From the NCBI GenBank assembly GCA_039794245.1, contig JBDIVS010000002.1, positions 1 through 64,000 on the forward strand: DNA of 64,000 nucleotides, written 5' to 3'. Both the position numbers and the translations under genes were made by a program. Source of the DNA: DAITQM01 sp039794245. GTDB taxonomy: Bacteria > Pseudomonadota > Gammaproteobacteria > Xanthomonadales > Wenzhouxiangellaceae. Positions 58,538 to 64,000 of this stretch are shown in pieces. Under the pieces are notes generated by a model. That model saw nothing but the letters and a program-made list of their open reading frames with translations. It searched no databases and was not told the DNA's origin. Position 1 is the stretch's first letter. Every line of letters starts with the position of its first letter.

Positions 58538-59527
58538 TTACCCCAGCGGCTGGCGGTAGGCGGCCGCATAGCGGCCGGTCAGGTGGTATTCGAGCTGCCG
58601 TTCGAGGTCGGCGATGAGCGACGAGGCGCCGATTCTGAACAGCGCCGCGTCCAGCCATTGGTTGCCGAGTTCCTCTTTCATCAGCAGCAGATAAAGCAAT
58701 GCCTGTTTCGCGGTCTTGATGCCGCCGGCCGGCTTGAAGCCAACGCAAAAGCCGGTGCGCTCGTGATAATCGCGAATGGCGCGGACCATCGCCAGCGCCG
58801 CCGGCAAGGTGGCGTTGACCGTTTCCATGCCGGTCGAAGTCTTGACGAAATCGGCACCGGCCATCATGCAGACCAGGGCGGCGCGAGCGATGTTGTTGAG
58901 GCTCGCCAACTGGCCGCTGGCGATGATGGCCTTGAGGTGGGCCGCACCGCACGCTTCGCGGCAGCGGCTAACTTCGTCGTACAGCGCCGCCCAGTGGCCG
59001 GTCAGCACGTGGCCGCGGGTGATGACGATATCGATCTCGCCGGCCCCGGCGGCGACCGAAGCGCGGATCTCGGCGAGCCTTGAAGCAAAGGGCGAAAGCC
59101 CGGCGGGAAAGCCGGCGGCCACCGCCGCAACCGGAATCCCGGAGCCGGCGAGCGCCCGGACCGCCACCGGCACCATTTCGTGATAGACGCAGACCGCAGC
59201 GCAGGTCAGGTGCAAGGACTCCACGCCCAGGGCGGCGACGATCTCGGAACGCAACGGGCGGCGCGCCTTGGCGCACAGGCGCTCGACCCGGCCGGGCGTC
59301 TCGTCACCGGCGAGCGTCGTCAGGTCGATGCACGAGACGGCGCGCAACAGCCACGCCACCTGCCACTGTTTTTTCAGCGAGCGGCGCGGGGCGAGCGTCG
59401 CTGAGCGGCGCTCTACGGCGCTCAGATTGACCCGCACTTCGTCGAGCCAACCCGGCTCGAAACCCGTTCCCGGGTTGCGCCCTGCATCCGCCGCCGGCGG
59501 CGCGGCAGTCACGCAAACCGGTTTCAT
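58538..59527 (-). CDS. deoC: Deoxyribose-phosphate aldolase
   Basis: Cleaves 2-deoxyribose 5-phosphate to glyceraldehyde 3-phosphate and acetaldehyde. 329 aa. CIDLTTLAGDETPGRVE, DIVITRGHVLTGHW, the Schiff-base Lys in GADFVKTSTGMETVNAT, and VGFKPAGGIKTAKQALLY. The first 50 residues are an extra N-terminal segment as in class-II-like DERA. Operon with the tandem ALDH. Confidence 0.94.
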   Translation of the reverse strand: MKPVCVTAAPPAADAGRNPGTGFEPGWLDEVRVNLSAVERRSATLAPRRSLKKQWQVAWLLRAVSCIDLTTLAGDETPGRVERLCAKARRPLRSEIVAALGVESLHLTCAAVCVYHEMVPVAVRALAGSGIPVAAVAAGFPAGLSPFASRLAEIRASVAAGAGEIDIVITRGHVLTGHWAALYDEVSRCREACGAAHLKAIIASGQLASLNNIARAALVCMMAGADFVKTSTGMETVNATLPAALAMVRAIRDYHERTGFCVGFKPAGGIKTAKQALLYLLLMKEELGNQWLDAALFRIGASSLIADLERQLEYHLTGRYAAAYRQPLG

Positions 59528-59604
59528 CGAAAAGCTCCCGTCATCGGCGCATGATAACGCAGGAGCGCGATCTGACCGCTACCGGCAGAAGTCGTCAGCC
59601 GCGG

Positions 59605-61062
59605 TTACTCTTGCATGATGGCGTCGCGAATCCGGCGATCGGGTGCTTCGGGGGTGAGCTGAACCCGGTTGCCTTCGATCTCGACACCGAGGCGCTCGAA
59701 CGCATCGAGGGCGGGCGGGAAATTGCGGTCGCGGATCTGCTCTTCGTACAACTCGCTGAAGACCGTGGTATCGGTGATCCGATCGAGTTGGCTCGCCATT
59801 TCGCGCGCCGACCACAAGCGGCCGGGATCCATACAGCACTCGGCGAGACCGGTCAGCGCCCGATCGACGCTCAGGCGGCCGGCGCTTTGCCGGCGCAACT
59901 CGATATCGGCGAGCAGCCAGTACGCCGCCCCGCCCCAATAGACGCGCATCGTGTTGCGCCGCCAATCGCCGGCACCGGCCTCATCGGCCAGCGTATAGCG
60001 GCCGCTGGTGGCGCGGATGCCGCGCATGAAGCCCTTGTACAGATTGCGCCAGGCGACCGCGGCGCTGAGCCGCCCGTCGCGGGCGCGCAATACGTTCTGG
60101 TAATACGACGCCAGTCCTTCCGACATCCAGGCATCGGAACGCCGGACGTAGGGCAGGAGCAGGTGGCTGAATTCGTGGGTCGCGGTCCAGTCGGCACGGT
60201 ATTCGGCGAGCGGCCGGGCCGGATCGACGAAAAATTGCAGCGCCACCCCGCCGCCGCGCACCACGCGGGCGAACGGCACCGCCTCGCCACCGCCGCCGGT
60301 CGGCACCAGCAGGACCTGCGGATCGGGTTGCGGGAAGGTGTCGCGCACGGCCAGCACCGCGGCCGCCGCTTCGCGGACCCAGACGCGTGCCTCGTTACGG
60401 TCGAGCGGCGGGTTACTGTCGAGCAGCGCGACGCGCAAGGTGACATCGCCGACCGGGATGCGCTCGATTGCAAAGCGCCCGAACGCCACCTGCATGCCCC
60501 AGTCGGGCGGGGTCAGGGCCAGGCGGAATGCCTGGCCATTGCCGGCCGGCAACTCCGGCCACGGCGCCGAGATCGAAATGCCCGGCGGCAGGTCGAAACG
60601 GAGCTCGTGCGCCGTGGCCCGCTCGACACCGGGCGGCAGCAGCAGCCAGTCGCCGGCTTCGGTCAAAAGGTCGCGGCCGACCCAACGCGCCAAGCGCCAG
60701 CGGCTGGTGCCGGACGACGCATCGAGCCGGACGCGGTAGGACAAACATCGGGCGCCCTCCGGCACCGACAATAGGTCGCCATGCCAGCGCGGTTGGCTCT
60801 CTCGCCCATCAAAGCTCAGAGTCTTCAGCTTGCGGCGCAAGGTTCCTTCGGCATAGAAGCGCCGCGGCAATCCTGCCGCGGCGCAGATATCCAGTGCGAT
60901 AAAACGCAGGCCGGGCGACGGTTTGGCGGCGTAGCGGACGATGCCGGCACCGGGCACCGCCGCCGCCTGCCCGGCGGCCAGCAGCAAACAGAGCAGCGAC
61001 AATAACGGCCCAAAGACCGGCAGGCGGCGCAATGTGGTGGGAATGGCGGCACAATCCATCAT
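59605..61062 (-). CDS. Exported zinc metallopeptidase-like protein
   Basis: About 485 aa from ATG 61062 (61059 also possible). Signal peptide LLSLLCLLLAAGQAAAV. Metal site HEFSHLLLPYVRRSDAWMSE with GLASYYQ, a HExxH with a downstream Glu, as in M1/M61-type gluzincins. The N-terminal half is beta-rich, with RWLARWVGRDL-type strands similar to the M61 N-domain. Target unknown; probably periplasmic. Confidence 0.7.
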   Translation of the reverse strand: MMDCAAIPTTLRRLPVFGPLLSLLCLLLAAGQAAAVPGAGIVRYAAKPSPGLRFIALDICAAAGLPRRFYAEGTLRRKLKTLSFDGRESQPRWHGDLLSVPEGARCLSYRVRLDASSGTSRWRLARWVGRDLLTEAGDWLLLPPGVERATAHELRFDLPPGISISAPWPELPAGNGQAFRLALTPPDWGMQVAFGRFAIERIPVGDVTLRVALLDSNPPLDRNEARVWVREAAAAVLAVRDTFPQPDPQVLLVPTGGGGEAVPFARVVRGGGVALQFFVDPARPLAEYRADWTATHEFSHLLLPYVRRSDAWMSEGLASYYQNVLRARDGRLSAAVAWRNLYKGFMRGIRATSGRYTLADEAGAGDWRRNTMRVYWGGAAYWLLADIELRRQSAGRLSVDRALTGLAECCMDPGRLWSAREMASQLDRITDTTVFSELYEEQIRDRNFPPALDAFERLGVEIEGNRVQLTPEAPDRRIRDAIMQE

Positions 61063-61285
61063 GCCTGACAATAGAACCGCGCAAGCGGCAAAAGGTTGCA
61101 AAATGCCCGCCGCCCGGCGGCGAGCACATACTTTTGATGAACAGAGAACACCCGCGATCTTGCCCGAATTACGGAGATCTCGGCCCTGGAGGTGCTTGGC
61201 CGGACACTGGCGAGCGTCCGGGCCAGCAGTTGGGTTTACTCGAACCTGGGCAGCAGCCGCGAATCGTATCGAACCCGGCCGCGGT

Positions 61286-62929
61286 TTACCGGAAGGCGCG
61301 CCGGATCAGGAGCAGGGCCGAGACGGCGAGGCCGCCGCTCAACCAATCGATCCAGACGAGACCACCGGCGGTACCGGCGAACAGCAACACGGCTGATGCC
61401 AGCAACACGGCGGCCAGCAGCGCACTGTTCTGCCTGGCGTCGCTCGCCCGGCGCTGCCGTTCGAGGGCGGCGAGCGATACCGGATCCAGCGTCGCCTGAA
61501 TCTTTCCTGCCGCCAGGCGCTGCAGGGCGCCGCGGATCAGCTCCGGGATTTCCGGGCTGTGTTCGATGAGGCCGGGGAGACGGCGGCCGAGGGCGCGGGC
61601 GGTCGAGCGCACGCCGTGGCGCGTGCGCAAGATGCGTTCGAGTTCCGGCTTGGCAACCGCCCAGATGTCGAGTTCCGGGTCGAGCTGGCGGCCGAGGCCT
61701 TCGACGTTGAGCAGGGTTTTTTGCAGCAGGATCAATTGCGGCTGCAGGTTGAGCCGGAAGCGGCGCGCCACCTGGAACAGTTTGGCAAGCAGTTCGCCGA
61801 ATGAGATTTCGGCGAGCGGCCGCGAGAAATTGGCTTCGCAGACGGTGCGCACCGCCGCCTCCATCTCGTCGATCCGGGTGTCGGCCGGCAGCCAGCCGGC
61901 TTCGACGTGCAATTCGGCGATGCGCCGGTACTCGCGGTTGAACATGGCCATGAAGTTGTCGCCGAGATAGGCGAGATCGTGCGGCGACAGGGAACCGACG
62001 ATGCCGAAATCGAGGGCGATGAACGTCGGATCCTCGGGGTGGTCGGGGGCGACCAGCAGGTTGCCCGGATGCAGGTCGGCGTGAAACAGATTGTCGCGGA
62101 AGACCTGGGTGTAGAGCAGCCTGACACCGCGCGATGCGAGTTTTTTGAGATCGAACCCGCGGCGCCGCAAATCATCGGGATCGCGCAACGGCAGGCCGAA
62201 GACGCGCTCCATCGTCAGCACGCGATCCTTGCAGTATTCCCAATAGATCTCGGGAATGTAAATCTCGCCGCCGGGATTGAGATTGCGGCGCAACTGGCTG
62301 GCGTTGGCCGCTTCGCGCTGCATGTCGAGTTCGCCATGCAGGACCTGGGCGAACTCGGCGACGATCGCCGCCGGCCGGATGCGCTCGCCCTCGTCCCAGT
62401 AACGTTCGGCCAAGGCGGCTATGGCGGCAAGCAGGTCGAGGTCACGGTCGATCTTGCGCTCGATGCCCGGCCTTACGACCTTGACGACGACCTCGCGACC
62501 GTTTTTGAGCCGCGCGGCATGGACCTGGGCGATCGACGCCGAGGCCAGAGGTTCGGGATCGAAGGCGGCGAACAATTCGCCGATCGGGGCGCCGAGTTCT
62601 GCTTCGACGATGCGTTGCGCCTGGCTGCCGGGAAACGGCGGCACCTGGTCTTGCAGCAACGCCAGTTCGTCGGCGATATCGGCCGGCAACAGATCGCGGC
62701 GGGTGGACAGCACTTGGCCGAACTTGACATGGATCGGCCCGAGTTCGATCAGCGCCCGGCGCAGGCGCTCGCCGCGCGGCATCGCCGCCGGACAGCGGCC
62801 GGGCACCAGCCACAGCACCCAACCGAGCGCCCGTTTGAGATGCGTTGCCGAAAGTACGGCGTCCAGCCGGTAGCGGGCCAGGGTCAGGCTGAGCGCGGTG
62901 AGCCTGAGCAGGCGGGTTGCGGTATTCAT
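61286..62929 (-). CDS. ubiB: UbiB, ADCK-family ATPase of ubiquinone synthesis
   Basis: 547 aa from ATG 62929. ADCK signature IELGPIHVKFGQVLSTRRDL (KxGQ), FDPEPLASASIAQVHAARL, NLFHADLHPGNLLVAPDHP and FIALDFGIVGSLS; two C-terminal membrane helices (LLAAVLLASAVLLFAG and GLVWIDWLSGGLAVSALLLI). It assists aerobic ubiquinone synthesis at the membrane. Start overlaps the ubiJ stop (ATGA). Confidence 0.97.
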   Translation of the reverse strand: MNTATRLLRLTALSLTLARYRLDAVLSATHLKRALGWVLWLVPGRCPAAMPRGERLRRALIELGPIHVKFGQVLSTRRDLLPADIADELALLQDQVPPFPGSQAQRIVEAELGAPIGELFAAFDPEPLASASIAQVHAARLKNGREVVVKVVRPGIERKIDRDLDLLAAIAALAERYWDEGERIRPAAIVAEFAQVLHGELDMQREAANASQLRRNLNPGGEIYIPEIYWEYCKDRVLTMERVFGLPLRDPDDLRRRGFDLKKLASRGVRLLYTQVFRDNLFHADLHPGNLLVAPDHPEDPTFIALDFGIVGSLSPHDLAYLGDNFMAMFNREYRRIAELHVEAGWLPADTRIDEMEAAVRTVCEANFSRPLAEISFGELLAKLFQVARRFRLNLQPQLILLQKTLLNVEGLGRQLDPELDIWAVAKPELERILRTRHGVRSTARALGRRLPGLIEHSPEIPELIRGALQRLAAGKIQATLDPVSLAALERQRRASDARQNSALLAAVLLASAVLLFAGTAGGLVWIDWLSGGLAVSALLLIRRAFR

Positions 62930-63597
62930 TGCTGCCCAGGCCCGGCGGCGCGCCGCACCGCCGGGGATAGTCCGGCGACCGCGCAACGGGCGGCAAGCCG
63001 CGCGGCAAGTCGCGCCACATCGTCGCGCAGCCGGTCCACGTCGTTATAAAAGGCTTCCAACTCGCCGGCGGTGGGCAGCACGCGGGCTTCCTCGGTGAGG
63101 TATTCGGCTGCCATCGCCGCGCCATCGGCCGCCCGGAGCCGCGTCCCGGCCGCCAGGTCGCGCAGCGCCGTCGCCAGTTGATAGCCGGCGACATCGCCCA
63201 GGGCACGGCACAGGGCTTCTTCGAAGTCCGGGGCCAGTGCCGTAAACCACGCCTGCCAGGCCTGCGCCAGTTCGGCGTCGCCGCGCACCGTGACCTTGCC
63301 GGTCCGGGCGCCGGTGGCGAGGGCCAGACCGGCCAGTGCCGGGGCGCTGCCGCGGATCACCGCTGCCGACTCGCTGGCCGCGCGGCCGGCGGCGACACAC
63401 ACTCGATCTCGCTCCGCCGTGAAGACCAGAGCCAGTGCAAGTTCCGGCAATTCGGCGGCAAACCCGCCAGCGGGCAGCGCTGCCAGCCGGCGGCGCGCCG
63501 CTTCGTCGAAGCGTAACGCGCCGTTGATCGCGCCCTCGATGGTGCGCGCCAAAAGGCGCGGCAGCGGTGTGCGCCACGCCGGACTCAAGGCTTGCAA
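62926..63597 (-). CDS. ubiJ: UbiJ, SCP2-domain ubiquinone-synthesis accessory factor
   Basis: 223 aa. SCP2-like N-terminal domain (ALALVFTAERDRVCVAAG, IRGSAPALAGLALATG, KVTVRGDAELAQAWQAWF) and a C-terminal helix (YNDVDRLRDDVARLAARLAA). It organises the Ubi complex with UbiK. Lies between ubiE and ubiB as in E. coli. The gene overlaps the ubiE 3' end by 13 bp. Confidence 0.93.
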   Translation of the reverse strand: MQALSPAWRTPLPRLLARTIEGAINGALRFDEAARRRLAALPAGGFAAELPELALALVFTAERDRVCVAAGRAASESAAVIRGSAPALAGLALATGARTGKVTVRGDAELAQAWQAWFTALAPDFEEALCRALGDVAGYQLATALRDLAAGTRLRAADGAAMAAEYLTEEARVLPTAGELEAFYNDVDRLRDDVARLAARLAARCAVAGLSPAVRRAAGPGQQ

Positions 63598-64000
63598 CCC
63601 CGGTGGATCGCGACGATACCGGCGTGCAAATTGCGCCAGCCGGTGTCGACAAAACCGGCGGCCTCGAGCATCGCGGCCAACTCCGGCTGCGGCGGGTGGC
63701 GGCGGATGCTCTCGGCAAGGTAGCGGTAACTGGCTGCGTCGCCCGCGACCCGGGCACCGAGCCAGGGCAGCACGCGAAACGAATGCAGGTCGTAAAGCCG
63801 GCTGAACAACCCTTCGTGGACACGCGAGAATTCGAGAATCAACGCCTGCCCGCCGGGGCGCAGCACACGCTGCATCTCGCTTAGCGCCTTTGGCTGATCG
63901 GTGACATTGCGCAGCCCGAAAGCGATGGTCACCGCGTCGAAACGGTTTTCGGGGAAAGGCAGGCGCTCGGCATCGACGATCAGATATTCGACGTGCCCGG
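63585..64000 (-). CDS. ubiE: UbiE, ubiquinone/menaquinone C-methyltransferase (5' end beyond the window)
   Basis: Partial: 138 codons reach the edge, with the N-terminal part missing. Visible are LIVDAERLPFPENRFDAVTI, AFGLRNVTD, EMQRVLRPGGQALILEFSRV and the C-terminal Ubie end SYRYLAESIRRHPPQPELA with AAGFVDTGWRNLHAGIVAIH. It overlaps ubiJ by 13 bp. Confidence 0.95.
   Translation of the reverse strand, partial: GHVEYLIVDAERLPFPENRFDAVTIAFGLRNVTDQPKALSEMQRVLRPGGQALILEFSRVHEGLFSRLYDLHSFRVLPWLGARVAGDAASYRYLAESIRRHPPQPELAAMLEAAGFVDTGWRNLHAGIVAIHRGCKP

Overview
The window is high-GC DNA from a gammaproteobacterium that I cannot place further. The evidence is the set of ubiquinone genes (ubiV-ubiU/ubiT at the left end, ubiE-ubiJ-ubiB at the right end), the pilU-pilT / yggS-proC-yggT block, aroK-aroB, hemE, type II secretion pseudopilins, exosortase H and trmH, all of which read as gammaproteobacterial types. 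Having both ubiUVT (oxygen-independent hydroxylation) and ubiEJB suggests a facultative organism that makes ubiquinone with and without oxygen.

Layout. 0-3.6 kb: a tandem repeat running into ubiV, then ubiU, a divergent ubiT, and rsmE. 3.7-7.8 kb: two secreted proteins. 7.8-12.4 kb: bioA and the pseudopilin operon gspGHIJK, separated by a 235-bp MITE that has replaced the start of bioA. 12.5-20.2 kb: tkt-gap, a secreted two-repeat protein, an AGCS symporter, a Usp protein and a thioredoxin-like protein. 20.3-22.5 kb: a CTAG heptamer array and two coupled secreted unknowns. 22.5-27.2 kb: a 181-bp inverted-repeat element sitting in the stop codon of a histidine kinase, its response regulator, then pilU-pilT. 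27.2-30.6 kb: yggS-proC-yggT-DUF4426-trmH. 30.6-36 kb: repeats and a MITE, pdxH, exosortase H, aroK-aroB, another MITE, a MazEF-like pair and hemE.

36-49.3 kb is the most unusual stretch. By eye it is more AT-rich than its surroundings. It holds four putative Fe(II)/2-oxoglutarate oxygenases, two TPR-sulfotransferases, two further sulfotransferase-like P-loop proteins, a methyltransferase, a 248-aa unknown and a large TonB-dependent receptor, plus another MITE copy. I read it as a laterally acquired oxygenase/sulfotransferase/TonB-receptor island whose substrate is unknown.

49.3-64 kb: a 1379-aa membrane protein coupled to a small protein, an AlaX editing protein with a long charged tail, a collapsed GxxExxY gene between inverted repeats, a VapBC-type module with a 30-bp palindrome, a tandem aldehyde dehydrogenase with deoC (an evident acetaldehyde-oxidising pair), a putative exported zinc peptidase, and ubiB-ubiJ-ubiE, with ubiE cut by the window edge.

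Four copies of one MITE family (three of 235 bp, one of 174 bp) share about 20-bp terminal inverted repeats and each is flanked by a 2-bp direct duplication. No rRNA, tRNA or CRISPR array was recognised. Most unlisted intergenic gaps are below 300 bp and show nothing I can support.
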